A DNA stretch of 64,000 nucleotides from Flavobacteriaceae bacterium (GTDB taxonomy: Bacteria; Bacteroidota; Bacteroidia; Flavobacteriales; Flavobacteriaceae). The DNA lies in the NCBI GenBank assembly GCA_002723075.1, contig PBNJ01000022.1:1-64000 (forward strand). Reading direction: 5' to 3'. Made by a program: the position numbers and the translations under genes. Numbering within the stretch: position 1 is the first letter of the stretch; every line of letters begins with the position of its first letter. This document shows positions 46,380 to 55,402 of the stretch, piece after piece. Below the pieces are notes generated by a model. It was given only the letters and a program-made list of their open reading frames with translations, had not been told where the DNA came from and did no database searches.

Positions 46380-46779
46380 GGGGTCGACTGGTATTGACAG
46401 CGAGATAGATGTGACGGTAAGCAAGTCGAGCGCTGGACTACAGCTCGTAAATCTCATAGTACCACCATTTTAAATGGCGAGAATAACTACGCTCTTGCAG
46501 CCTAATCGACTGAATTATAGTAAGTCCAGGCCTTTGTCCCACTAGGTGGGAAGGTAAGATGTCTTGGTGCGGCCCTTGTTGACGGCAACACAATTCAAGG
46601 CACCATTAAAGTCAACATAGAAATCTTGGTGCTTCGACAGGATTTTAAATCAAAGAAGATAAGGTATGGATAGGCGGTTTTCGGTCAGTCTATATTCGAA
46701 AATTAAACGAAAACTAAACTTGTAGAAAGCAGTTGTGTCACTTGTTTGGACGAGGGTTCGATTCCCTCCGACTCCACCA
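46380..46779 (+). ncRNA. ssrA: Transfer-messenger RNA (tmRNA)
   Basis: About 400 nt. 5' GGGGTCGACTGG and 3' GAGGGTTCGATTCCCTCCGACTCCACCA form the tRNA-Ala-like half with encoded CCA; the acceptor pairs GGGGTCG with CGACTCC (one G-U). The tag reading frame GGC GAG AAT AAC TAC GCT CTT GCA GCC TAA (46476-46505) encodes GENNYALAA. It rescues ribosomes stalled on broken mRNAs and marks the products for proteolysis. Confidence 0.98.
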
Positions 46780-46783
46780 AACC

Positions 46784-46813
46784 GGACAAACTCATATTTT
46801 TTGAGATTTGTCC
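46784..46813 (+). terminator. Intrinsic terminator of tmRNA
   Basis: GGACAAA-CTCA stem pairs with TGAG-(A bulge)-TTTGTCC and is followed by TTTATC, starting 4 bases after the tmRNA CCA end. Confidence 0.75.
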
Positions 46814-46828
46814 TTTATCAACAATAAA

Positions 46829-48175
46829 TTAATAGATAAATACCTTCCACAATTTATAGCCACCAACAACGAGAGTTAAGCCTATAACTCCCTGAAGTAG
46901 TGTTGCAAATGTGTGGGTTCGATAGGCTTCTCGTACACTCATACCGCTCATCTGTGTGACAACCCAAAAATATGAATCGTTTGCATGAGAAACTGTCATA
47001 GATCCAACACCTAATGACAGAATAGCCCATACTTTACCCATTTCACTATCTAATCCCAACATGGGTAAAATAGGTAAGATGATGGAAGAAGAAGTAATAA
47101 TGGCAATTGTTGATGACCCTTGCGCAGTTTTAAGTAATGCGGCGATACAAAATGGAATTAAAATTCCAAGTTCGGTCAATGAAGAAAACCGCATAATATG
47201 ATCTTCCATTTGAATCGTTTGAATAATCGTAGCAAGTGCACCTCCCATGGAAGTTATCATAATAATTGGAAAGGCTTGAATCGTACCTCTTCGGAGAACA
47301 TCATACAAAAAAGTATTATGATTTTTAGGTTTCAATCTAAAAGAGAAGATAGCGCCGATAGCAAGTGCAATTGTAGGAGACGTTAACCACTTTAAGGCTG
47401 ATGTTAATCTCAGTTCTTGGTTGAGCTGTAGGGTAAACGCTCCAGAAACCATGAGAATAATTGGTAAAAGAATTGGCATCAATGTTTTGTATAAGTTGAA
47501 ATTATCACTATTCATTTGAACGGTTTGCTTCTCAAGTGAGGATACCTTTGGAGATAGTAAAGAACCCTCCCTTATGATGATATAATATCCGTACAAGCTG
47601 CCAATAAAAACTAAAATAAATGCCAAAATACCGCCAGCAATTACGAGGTAAAAAAGGTTAGTGACTTCCAGGTTAGCAGCGGCTACTAAGGGTCCAGGAG
47701 TCGGAGGAACCAGAACATGTGGAGCAAAAAGACCTGTTGATAGTGCAACAGTTAAACCCTTTAAGGAGACTTTAGATTGTTGAGAAATCGACTTGTTTAG
47801 TTGTGATAGTATAATAAAAGCAGCATCACAAAAAACAGGGATTGAAACCAAATACCCAATCACACCAACACCAAATGGCATTGGCAAGCGGCCTAGAAAA
47901 AACAAAATTCGCTTTGCTAAATAAACAGATCCCGAAGACAATTCAAGTGATGCACCAATCATTGTTCCAAAAAAGATAAGCAACCCAACGCCACTAAAAA
48001 TTTTCCAAAACCCTGTCAGTAAATACTCTACTGTAGTTGAAGAGTCATAACCGAGTGCCATAGCCATACAAATTGAAGCCAGAAACAATACCCAAAAAGG
48101 ATGAAGTTTTGTATAGCTTACCAAAATGATTAAGCAAACTATGACCAAGAATATGACTCCAACTGATGTAAACAA
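46829..48175 (-). CDS. GntP-family organic acid permease
   Basis: 448 residues with about 12 helices. Family blocks: LTGFWKIFSGVGLLIFFGTMIGASLELSSG, FCDAAFIILSQLNKSIS, APHVLVPPTPGPLVAAANLEV, and the C-terminal LLKTAQGSSTIAIITSS and NDSYFWVVTQMSGMSVREAYR. GntP transporters carry gluconate or related sugar acids by proton symport; the adjacent glycerate kinase suggests glycerate or a related C3 acid here. The start codon is TTG at 48175, with an in-frame TAG two codons upstream. Last gene of a four-gene minus-strand operon. Confidence 0.9.
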   Translation of the reverse strand: MFTSVGVIFLVIVCLIILVSYTKLHPFWVLFLASICMAMALGYDSSTTVEYLLTGFWKIFSGVGLLIFFGTMIGASLELSSGSVYLAKRILFFLGRLPMPFGVGVIGYLVSIPVFCDAAFIILSQLNKSISQQSKVSLKGLTVALSTGLFAPHVLVPPTPGPLVAAANLEVTNLFYLVIAGGILAFILVFIGSLYGYYIIIREGSLLSPKVSSLEKQTVQMNSDNFNLYKTLMPILLPIILMVSGAFTLQLNQELRLTSALKWLTSPTIALAIGAIFSFRLKPKNHNTFLYDVLRRGTIQAFPIIMITSMGGALATIIQTIQMEDHIMRFSSLTELGILIPFCIAALLKTAQGSSTIAIITSSSIILPILPMLGLDSEMGKVWAILSLGVGSMTVSHANDSYFWVVTQMSGMSVREAYRTHTFATLLQGVIGLTLVVGGYKLWKVFIY

Positions 48176-48178
48176 ATC

Positions 48179-49303
48179 CTAAATTTTAAAAGTGCTAAAG
48201 ATTTCCACTAGCTTCATTTCGAGCAATTCTGCGGCTCGATCCATGGCCTCATCTATGCTCATGTTATCTTTTTTAGTTTGAAAAATTTGTAAGCTCGGAA
48301 ATTCAGTCAAATGCTTTTCCATCGCTTGTCCTGCCACAATATAAGTTAATACCTTATGTTTTTGGGCGATTTTTGCAATTCGATAGGGCAGTTTTCCGTG
48401 CATGCTCTGTTGATCAAAGCAGCCTTCACCTGTAAGCACTAGATCAGCTTTCTGGATTGCTGTCTCTAGATCAGTTATTTTTGAAAGTATATCGAAACCA
48501 TTCTCAATCTTTGAACCAAAAAAAGCATGCAATCCTGCCGATACACCTCCAGCAGCTCCCCCACTAACAAGAGGAAAAACATTACAATTCAATTCGTTGA
48601 TGAATAAAGTTCCAAAATGTTTGCTTCCATCCTCAAGTTTTTGAATTGTTTCATCATCTGCTCCCTTTTGTGCTGCATAAGTATAAGCAGCGCCTTTGGG
48701 ACCAGCTAAAGGATTTGTAACATCGCATGCGACAACCCAATTTGCCTGTTTTGCCAATGGGCTGAGTTGACTAATGTCAATTGATGCAATTGATGTTAAA
48801 TTTCCTCCGCATGGCTGAATTTCTCGTTTGTTGTGATTCAATAACCTTCCGCCCAAAGCAGTAAAAATACCGGCTCCCATATCATGAGTACTGCTTCCGC
48901 CGATTCCTAAGTAAATATTCTCACAACCCTTGTTAAGTGCATCTTTGATTTGTAGACCTGTACCTAAGGTAGATGTCACAAGTGGATTGCGTTCACTGGC
49001 ATGAAGTTGGGTAAGACCAGAAGATTGTGAGAGTTCAATCCAGGCACTATTACCATTTTCAAACAAAAAATATGGGGCATTAATTTTTTTTCCAATGGCA
49101 TTTACAGTTTGACAGTTAATGATTTGACCAGAAATCGAGTCATTTAAAACATCTAATGCTCCTTCTCCACCGTCTGAAAAAGGGAAAAGGGTACAAGTGG
49201 CTTTTGGAATAATGGACTGAAGAACACCATACATGACCTTAGCCACTTCTCGAGCACTTAGGCTCCCTTTAAAAGAGTCCGGAATGACTAGAACATGCAT
49301 CAT
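48179..49303 (-). CDS. Glycerate kinase (GarK/GlxK family)
   Basis: 374 residues. N-terminal VLVIPDSFKGSLSAREVAKVMYG, mid LGIGGSSTHDMGAGIFTALGG, VACDVTNPLAGPKGAAYTYAAQKGA and C-terminal GGAAGGVSAGLHAFFGSKIENGFDIL with VLTGEGCFDQQSMHGKLPYRIA identify type I glycerate kinase. It phosphorylates D-glycerate, usually to 2-phosphoglycerate, feeding lower glycolysis. It is 3 bases upstream of the GntP gene and 83 bases downstream of the SSS symporter, so the operon points to use of an external compound ending as glycerate. Confidence 0.94.
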   Translation of the reverse strand: MMHVLVIPDSFKGSLSAREVAKVMYGVLQSIIPKATCTLFPFSDGGEGALDVLNDSISGQIINCQTVNAIGKKINAPYFLFENGNSAWIELSQSSGLTQLHASERNPLVTSTLGTGLQIKDALNKGCENIYLGIGGSSTHDMGAGIFTALGGRLLNHNKREIQPCGGNLTSIASIDISQLSPLAKQANWVVACDVTNPLAGPKGAAYTYAAQKGADDETIQKLEDGSKHFGTLFINELNCNVFPLVSGGAAGGVSAGLHAFFGSKIENGFDILSKITDLETAIQKADLVLTGEGCFDQQSMHGKLPYRIAKIAQKHKVLTYIVAGQAMEKHLTEFPSLQIFQTKKDNMSIDEAMDRAAELLEMKLVEIFSTFKI

Positions 49304-49386
49304 CCATTATTTAGTAAGCTAAAGATAAAAAAATTAACATCCTGATCTTTAAGTCAAAAATCCTCGAACAAGAATTTCTGTTTAAT

Positions 49387-50928
49387 TTAGTGAAAGATGA
49401 CATGTAAGGCTATCAGGCTAAATACAAGAGCCCAACCTAAATTTTCAATTTTTTTATTGGCTGGAAAACATAAAGAATTAAAAGAGTTTAGCCGACCCTT
49501 ACTCGCAAAAATTGCAATAATAAATCCAGTTATAATTACAAGAAAAGCTCTGACAAAATAATTTAATTCTGGAAAAAAAAGATGCAGAAAAATATTTGTT
49601 GGAAAAGTGATGACAAACGCAATTAAAACTGCTTTTTCGTTGGGTTTAATCAGCATGACAGCACTACATATCAAGACAACTATGCCACAATTAATATAGT
49701 ACCGCAAGTTGTTTAGTGTATGTGTAAATGCAGAGCTCGGCGAATTGAATTTAACATCAAGTAAAATCAATCCTGTCAAGATTGCGGTAAACAAGGCAAA
49801 CAAAATTGCCTTTCGCCCTGCTTGGATTTTATCTCGGTCTGATGCCCCTCTATGGATATATTTGGCATATATATCTGTAGACCATAATGTTGCTAATGAA
49901 TTAAATGTTGAATCAACAGTACTCATCAAAGATGCAAATAGTCCACATAAAATGACTCCTTTAACACCAACAGGCAGATAGGTTGATACAAGATATGGAA
50001 AAGCCATATCTGGTTCAGTTAGTGAATCACCCAAAAGTCCATAAAGAGCAATACCAGGTATGACTATGATTATCGCCATAAAATATTTTAAGCATCCACC
50101 TGCAAGCAATCCAATTTGAGCGTGACGAATATTTTTGGCTGCAAGAGCACGCTGCATAACCGTTTGATTTGCACACCAATAGTTGATGTTCAAAAAGAAC
50201 AAACCAAATAAATGAGTCCATGGCAAGGTTGGGTGATCGATCGGCAAGTGTAAATGCATCATTTCTGGTGTTTTGACATAGAGTTGCTGCCAACCCCCGA
50301 GATGATGAACAGCTGTCAAACACACGATGATACCGCCAATTAACAATACACTGAATTGAATAAGATCGGTTTTAACCACAGCACTCAACCCGCCAAAATA
50401 GGTGTATATCGCAGAAAATATTCCCAAAAGGAAAATTAAAATTCCAATCCGAACTACACGATTTGGATGTATAAAGTAAAGTTCATGTTCAAATACCAAA
50501 TCAGCGGCATATGCACCCCAAAATAATGCAGCTCCAAGCGTAATTGTGGCAAAAAGAGAGATGTTCGCAAGTGAATAAAATAAGGCAATACGCTCCCCTA
50601 ACTTTTTGGAGATAAATTCTGTGATTGTAGTGATTTTTTCTCTCAAAAACATCGGAGCAAAAATGAAAGCGCCAAGCAAAATGCCTTGCATAGCATTGAT
50701 TTCAAGGTTTGCTTGTGCCAGTCCGTACAAATATGCAGAGCCCATCATCCCTAAAAACTGATAGCCTTGAATATTTGTGGCTATGGTAGACAAGGCAACT
50801 GAGTACCAACGCAAGCTACGAGAGCTTAAAAAGTAAGCATCTGCAGAGCTATTCGCACTTACTTTAGATTGCAAAGCAATCACCATGATCAGTAAAAAAT
50901 AAATAATTACTATTATAAAGTCGATCAT
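49387..50928 (-). CDS. Sodium/solute symporter (SSS family)
   Basis: 513 residues with about 13-14 helices: N-terminal MIDFIIVIIYFLLIMVIALQSK, then DAYFLSSRSLRWYSVALSTIATNIQGYQFLGMMGSAY and GGLSAVVKTDLIQFSVLLIGG, all typical of SGLT-like SSS transporters, with MSTVDSTFNSLATLWSTDIY as the late Na-binding helix. It imports a small solute with sodium, fitting a marine lifestyle. Substrate is not readable; position next to an SsuD-like monooxygenase (3-base gap) suggests the monooxygenase substrate or a related sugar acid or sulfonate. Confidence 0.92.
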   Translation of the reverse strand: MIDFIIVIIYFLLIMVIALQSKVSANSSADAYFLSSRSLRWYSVALSTIATNIQGYQFLGMMGSAYLYGLAQANLEINAMQGILLGAFIFAPMFLREKITTITEFISKKLGERIALFYSLANISLFATITLGAALFWGAYAADLVFEHELYFIHPNRVVRIGILIFLLGIFSAIYTYFGGLSAVVKTDLIQFSVLLIGGIIVCLTAVHHLGGWQQLYVKTPEMMHLHLPIDHPTLPWTHLFGLFFLNINYWCANQTVMQRALAAKNIRHAQIGLLAGGCLKYFMAIIIVIPGIALYGLLGDSLTEPDMAFPYLVSTYLPVGVKGVILCGLFASLMSTVDSTFNSLATLWSTDIYAKYIHRGASDRDKIQAGRKAILFALFTAILTGLILLDVKFNSPSSAFTHTLNNLRYYINCGIVVLICSAVMLIKPNEKAVLIAFVITFPTNIFLHLFFPELNYFVRAFLVIITGFIIAIFASKGRLNSFNSLCFPANKKIENLGWALVFSLIALHVIFH

Positions 50929-50931
50929 AAA

Positions 50932-52080
50932 TCAAGATCGTTTAGCTGTACCTAGCGGAGTTGAGGGGGTATTGATTGGAACTCTTCCAAAAAATTTTGG
51001 AAGTGAAACCGACCGTATTCGTGGAAGTACATATTTTGCAAAGAGAGTGCATTCTTGTTCATGTGGATAACCTGAAAAAATAAAAGATCGAATTCCCATT
51101 TCCATATATCTTTCAATTTTTGAAACTACTTGATCAGGATCTCCTACTATTGCAGCTCCACAACCAGAGCGAGCCAACCCAATTCCAGTCCATAAATTGG
51201 GTTCAACATAGTGATTATCGTCTGCTTCCTCGCGAAGTTTTGCCTGTCTGAATACACCCAAAGAACTAGCATCTTGAGCTCGATTTCGTATGGATGTTCC
51301 AAATTTTAAATCTAGTTTTGAAAGTAAACTCCCAGCGTAGGCACGGGCTTCTTTTTCAGTTTCTCGAACAATCACATGAACTCGTAAACCGAAAACAACA
51401 CTTCTATCATAATCAGATGCTTTTTGCGTCATATTGCTCATCAAAACTTGCAGTTTTTTTTCTGTTTCTGGCCACATCAAGTACACATCACAATGTTCAG
51501 CACATAAATCAACTCCATGCTCAGAATATCCTCCAAAATAAAGTAACGGCCCCCCGTTTTGCTGGTAAGGTTTTACTGGATCCGTTGGTAGATTTAGTTT
51601 ATAGTATTTTCCATGAAAATCGATACTATCCTTCATCCACGCTTGCTTTAGGATTTGTATAACTTCTCTTGATCTTGCATATCGTTCTTTTGAAGAAAGT
51701 ATATTTCCGGGTAAATCTGATGAAATTATGTTTATTGTTAGGCGTCCCCTGAGCATATGATCCAATGTAGCAATAGTTCTTGCTAACATCGGAGGGTGTA
51801 CTTCTCCACAACGAACAGCAGCTAGAAAATTGATTTGTTGTGTAATATTAGCCATTCCAGCAATAAAAGAAAGGGTGTCTTGGCCAACTTGATAAGATGA
51901 GGGGCAAAGTACATTTCGGTAACCCAAGGAGTCAGCTCTCTTTACTATGTTAGATGTATTTTCCCAACTGCTTTTAAACAAAGGGTTTCTATTGCCTAAA
52001 TAGTCGTCGTCTCCATCACAGAGTGGAGCGAACCAAGCTATTTCAGCTCCATTAATTTTTTGATTTAAATTATTTATCAA
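50932..52080 (-). CDS. SsuD-like flavin-dependent (LLM class) monooxygenase
   Basis: 382 residues, the length of alkanesulfonate monooxygenase SsuD. Blocks shared with SsuD include LGYRNVL, LARTIATLDHMLRGRLTINIISSD, VFGLRVHVIVRETEKEA (active-site Arg and His), and EPNLWTGIGLARSGCGAAIVGDPDQVVSKI then SGYPHEQE (active-site Tyr). SsuD uses FMNH2 and oxygen to cleave the C-S bond of sulfonates, giving an aldehyde plus sulfite. The SsuD Cys near residue 54 is not conserved. No flavin reductase gene is nearby. Start is TTG at 52080 (in-frame TAG four codons upstream). First gene of the operon with SSS, glycerate kinase and GntP; exact substrate unknown. Confidence 0.88.
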   Translation of the reverse strand: MINNLNQKINGAEIAWFAPLCDGDDDYLGNRNPLFKSSWENTSNIVKRADSLGYRNVLCPSSYQVGQDTLSFIAGMANITQQINFLAAVRCGEVHPPMLARTIATLDHMLRGRLTINIISSDLPGNILSSKERYARSREVIQILKQAWMKDSIDFHGKYYKLNLPTDPVKPYQQNGGPLLYFGGYSEHGVDLCAEHCDVYLMWPETEKKLQVLMSNMTQKASDYDRSVVFGLRVHVIVRETEKEARAYAGSLLSKLDLKFGTSIRNRAQDASSLGVFRQAKLREEADDNHYVEPNLWTGIGLARSGCGAAIVGDPDQVVSKIERYMEMGIRSFIFSGYPHEQECTLFAKYVLPRIRSVSLPKFFGRVPINTPSTPLGTAKRS

Positions 52081-52115
52081 TGAATAATTCTAGTAAAAAT
52101 TTTATTTCCTTATGG

Positions 52116-52139
52116 TTCATAAAAGTAAACTTTTATGAA
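52116..52139. promoter_or_regulatory. Perfect 24-bp palindrome upstream of the SsuD-like operon
   Basis: TTCATAAAAG-TAAA-CTTTTATGAA, ten-base arms without mismatch, 35 bases upstream of the TTG start. Position and symmetry suit a dimeric repressor or activator site. It lacks a T-run and is too AT-rich to be a strong terminator. No regulator gene is adjacent. Confidence 0.5.
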
Positions 52140-52209
52140 GAATTTAATTCATTGTTTTTAAAATTGTTTCGAGATGCTTTTTAAAATTTTAAATAAATCT
52201 AGAATAGAA

Positions 52210-52224
52210 GAGTTATTTTAACTC
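52210..52224 (-). terminator. Weak terminator-like hairpin after the BNR-repeat gene
   Basis: GAGTTA-AAA-TAACTC on the minus strand followed by TTCTATTCT, about 110 bases beyond the stop at 52334. Short stem, so low confidence. Confidence 0.3.
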
Positions 52225-52333
52225 CCCTATCCCACAAATTATTTCTGGGAATAATATTTATTCTTGGGTATAACTTTTTAGCAAACAGTTAAAGCCTGCA
52301 CGAAATAATTCTATTTCTTAGGGGTTATTTTAT

Positions 52334-55300
52334 TTATTTTTTTTGAAATTTAATGGAAGAGCTTGTTGTGTTATCAGTTAGCCTTAATACATACATTCCA
52401 CTGTTTAGGAATTGAAGATCTATTTTAAATTGATCTTTGATCATTGTATTCTTTGAAAAATACACAAGTCTACCCTGGAAATCATAAATCTTAATTTGTG
52501 CTTCGAAAGTTTTATTTGTAAGAATAGTTAGTTCTGACTCTACTGGATTAGGAAAAACTTCAAATTCGAACTGATTTAGTCTAGAACTTGACAATGATAA
52601 TGGTTCTAAATCAGCAACCCACAAACCTCTACCGTATGTTGCTGCATAAAGTTTATTTAAGGACGGATTAATTTCAAGCTCAGTTATTCTAACATTTGGT
52701 AAATTATTGCTAACGGAAGACCAAGTATCTCTACTAGATGAATAATTATAAAACACCCCATAGTTCATTCCTAAAACTAAATTATTCCCATGAAAGGTAA
52801 TTGCAGAAGCTGAAAAATCTGGTAAGTCATTGTTCAAAATTTCCCAAGTATTCCCCCCATCTTGTGAATGAATAACTTTGTTTGTTCCAGAAACAGCAGC
52901 AGCAATATGTTTTTCGTCCTCGGGGTGAATTGCAATAGCGTTTATGTTTCCGGTTAAATCTGGTAGTGAAATTTCTACCCAATCACTCTGTCCCTGATTT
53001 TCAGTTTTATACATCAGATCATTGACAGATATATAAATCGTTTGGTTATTACTTGGAGCGATAGACATTACGTCAATGTTTGAGGAGAAGGTTTGTGAAA
53101 TTTTTATCCATCCCTCCAGATTAGTATTTGAAAAAACCTCGTCGTAGGCCACATATATTTTATCTGAAACCTCAGGGTCTTGTTCAAAAGGAACGATCCA
53201 ATTTGCACCATTTTCAGAACCTGCCTTATCTAAGGGTGGGTTAATGTACTGATATGTTTGTCCCGCATTATTTGTTCGATAAAGGCTTCCAAATTGAGAT
53301 GTTCCATAAATCTTGTTAGAATCATCTTTGTCAATAAATGTTTCCATTCCGTCTGCACCCAACCAATCGCTCCATACACCATTATTTAAAACTGAGGTGC
53401 CATTGTCCTGCGAGCCCCCTGTTATCATTTCTTGATTTCCCTTTGAAACCCCAATTTTATAAAATTGTCTGATTGATAGACCAGTTGAGAGATCCTCATA
53501 ATAATTAGATGAGATAGTATTGGGTTGACTGGCTTTAAAAACTCCCCCATCAGAACCTACAAATAAATTGCCATCTATAAATTCAGTGATATCAATGTCA
53601 GCATGACAGTATCCAATATTTTGATTGAGAGCATTTGCAGGAACCCATTGAGAACTTATTTGGAAATTATTTCCACCATCATTTGACAACCATGACAAAA
53701 TACCACTCATGTAGATAATATTTTCGTTGTCAGGGTTTATCGTTATGTCCATGTCTCTAGGCGCTTGTCCACTGTCGTCATCAGCTGTTGAGGAATAACC
53801 AAAATAATTATTATCCCCGTGATCAATTTTCGCAAAAGAATTCGCTGCGTTTTCTGAAGAATATAATCCCCCAAACCTTCCATTTTTTTCTTCCAAAACA
53901 TAAACCTTGTTAGAGTTAGCATTTGAAACGCCAATCATTTTAGCTCCAGTAGAAAAATTACCCGCCAATAGTAATTCTAATTGCTCAAAACCTTCTTCAA
54001 AAAAAACAGTATTTGAATTATTATCATGAATTAAAACTTCATCAAGTGTAATCCCACGACCGAAATATGATTTTGCCTGGAAAGCTATTTGGAAAGTCGT
54101 ACTATTACTAAACAAACTCGATAAATCAAATGAGTAAGAAGACCAATCCTCAGCTACCTGAGTGATTAGCTCTCCGAGTTGCCAATTTTCTGACTCGCTT
54201 GTTTTCCAATACCAACTCAATTCGTCAGTATCACCCTCCCAGTTCGCATTTGAATATTGAAAAGATAAAATAGGATTGATCGCTGAACTCAGATCTATTG
54301 CTTTACTTATCAGTAAAGCATGGTCTCGATTAAAATTTCCACTAAAATAATATGCTAGACCCGTACCAGCGTAGGGTGTAACACTTCCATTTTGATTTTC
54401 GTTACTATAGATCCATTTATTATTTCCCTGTATAATGTCTTGCGTCCATGTAGAATTCTCAATGGTTAAATCAGGCTCGCCTCTAATTTCAAATGTTATG
54501 CCATTATCAATAGACTTAAAAAACGAGTTTCCAGTAGCATATACTACAGAGGGATCTCCTGGTTTAAACTCAATATCAAATCCATTTGTGCAATCAGAAT
54601 GAATCCTTGACCAGTTTTGACCAGAATCTTCAGATCTAAAAATCCCATAATTTTCAACTGTCGCATACATTACGTTCGTAGTCGTTGGGTGAATGAGAAT
54701 TTTATTCACTCTGTGATAGGACGAATTTCCCAACAAACTAGCTTGATTAATCAATGTCCAAGTTGAACCAGCATCTACTGACTTGTATATTCTTCCCTCA
54801 TTACTTCCCCAATAAAAAATATTTGAATCATCTGGACTTATTGCTAAAGACCAGACATCAATATTTGATAGATTATCAGTTAATGAATTCCAATTGTTTC
54901 CTGAATCATTCGTTTTCCAAATTCCACCAGTTGGACTTCCGACAATAAAATTATCCGTGTCATTGAATGCAAGGGAAGTAATTCTCCCAACTCCAGGATT
55001 CCATCCTTGGGAATTTGAATCATTGTAATAATCTGGACCTAAATTGGTCCAGGTAATCGTTTGCTGACTTGGCTGTGGGTCTTTAAAATTTGTTTTATAA
55101 TTATACTGATGAAGAGCATTGACATAATTGCGATTTGAGATAACTCCTCCCTTTTCGTCCGCATCAATTTTGGCAAAATATAACCATCTCTGAAAAAACT
55201 TGTTTTCTTTATCACTTTTTACTTTTTTGAGATACTCATTAGCTCTTTCTTCAATAACTTTTACATTACTCTCTTCAATGATTAGTTTTTCAATAAATCC

Positions 55301-55354
55301 TTGAGCATTAATATCAGTAAATATCAATAAACAAATTAAAGGAAAGTACCTCAT
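52334..55354 (-). CDS. Secreted BNR/sortilin-like beta-propeller protein with T9SS sorting domain
   Basis: 1006 residues. Signal peptide MRYFPLICLLIFTDINAQ. Many Asp-box/BNR repeats are visible (TGGIWKTNDSGNNWNSLTD, GRIYKSVDAGSTWTLI, YGIFRSEDSGQNWSRI, VIHSQDGGNTWEIL), consistent with two propellers as in VPS10/sortilin-type surface proteins, with a jellyroll-like insert near residues 300-450 (YFSGNFNRDHALLISKAIDL). The C-terminus (FEFEVFPNPVESELTILTNKTFEAQIKIYDFQGRLVYF to the final Lys) is a type A type IX secretion sorting domain. It would be displayed or released at the cell surface, perhaps binding glycans or proteins. AT-rich relative to its neighbours. Confidence 0.9.
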   Translation of the reverse strand: MRYFPLICLLIFTDINAQGFIEKLIIEESNVKVIEERANEYLKKVKSDKENKFFQRWLYFAKIDADEKGGVISNRNYVNALHQYNYKTNFKDPQPSQQTITWTNLGPDYYNDSNSQGWNPGVGRITSLAFNDTDNFIVGSPTGGIWKTNDSGNNWNSLTDNLSNIDVWSLAISPDDSNIFYWGSNEGRIYKSVDAGSTWTLINQASLLGNSSYHRVNKILIHPTTTNVMYATVENYGIFRSEDSGQNWSRIHSDCTNGFDIEFKPGDPSVVYATGNSFFKSIDNGITFEIRGEPDLTIENSTWTQDIIQGNNKWIYSNENQNGSVTPYAGTGLAYYFSGNFNRDHALLISKAIDLSSAINPILSFQYSNANWEGDTDELSWYWKTSESENWQLGELITQVAEDWSSYSFDLSSLFSNSTTFQIAFQAKSYFGRGITLDEVLIHDNNSNTVFFEEGFEQLELLLAGNFSTGAKMIGVSNANSNKVYVLEEKNGRFGGLYSSENAANSFAKIDHGDNNYFGYSSTADDDSGQAPRDMDITINPDNENIIYMSGILSWLSNDGGNNFQISSQWVPANALNQNIGYCHADIDITEFIDGNLFVGSDGGVFKASQPNTISSNYYEDLSTGLSIRQFYKIGVSKGNQEMITGGSQDNGTSVLNNGVWSDWLGADGMETFIDKDDSNKIYGTSQFGSLYRTNNAGQTYQYINPPLDKAGSENGANWIVPFEQDPEVSDKIYVAYDEVFSNTNLEGWIKISQTFSSNIDVMSIAPSNNQTIYISVNDLMYKTENQGQSDWVEISLPDLTGNINAIAIHPEDEKHIAAAVSGTNKVIHSQDGGNTWEILNNDLPDFSASAITFHGNNLVLGMNYGVFYNYSSSRDTWSSVSNNLPNVRITELEINPSLNKLYAATYGRGLWVADLEPLSLSSSRLNQFEFEVFPNPVESELTILTNKTFEAQIKIYDFQGRLVYFSKNTMIKDQFKIDLQFLNSGMYVLRLTDNTTSSSIKFQKK

Positions 55355-55363
55355 GTTTTTTAT

Positions 55364-55383
55364 TTTATTGTTTGAACAATAAA
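55364..55383. promoter_or_regulatory. 20-bp palindrome at the predicted transcription start of the BNR-repeat gene
   Basis: TTTATTGTT-TG-AACAATAAA, nine-base arms without mismatch, ending 9 bases before the ATG and directly following the -7 box. It could be an operator or an mRNA 5' hairpin. Confidence 0.4.
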
Positions 55384-55391
55384 CAAATTTA
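55384..55391 (-). promoter_or_regulatory. TAnnTTTG box for the BNR-repeat gene
   Basis: TAAATTTG on the minus strand, 29 bases before the ATG at 55354, with TTG 17 bases upstream of the box. Confidence 0.5.
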
Positions 55392-55402
55392 TAATAAATC
55401 CA

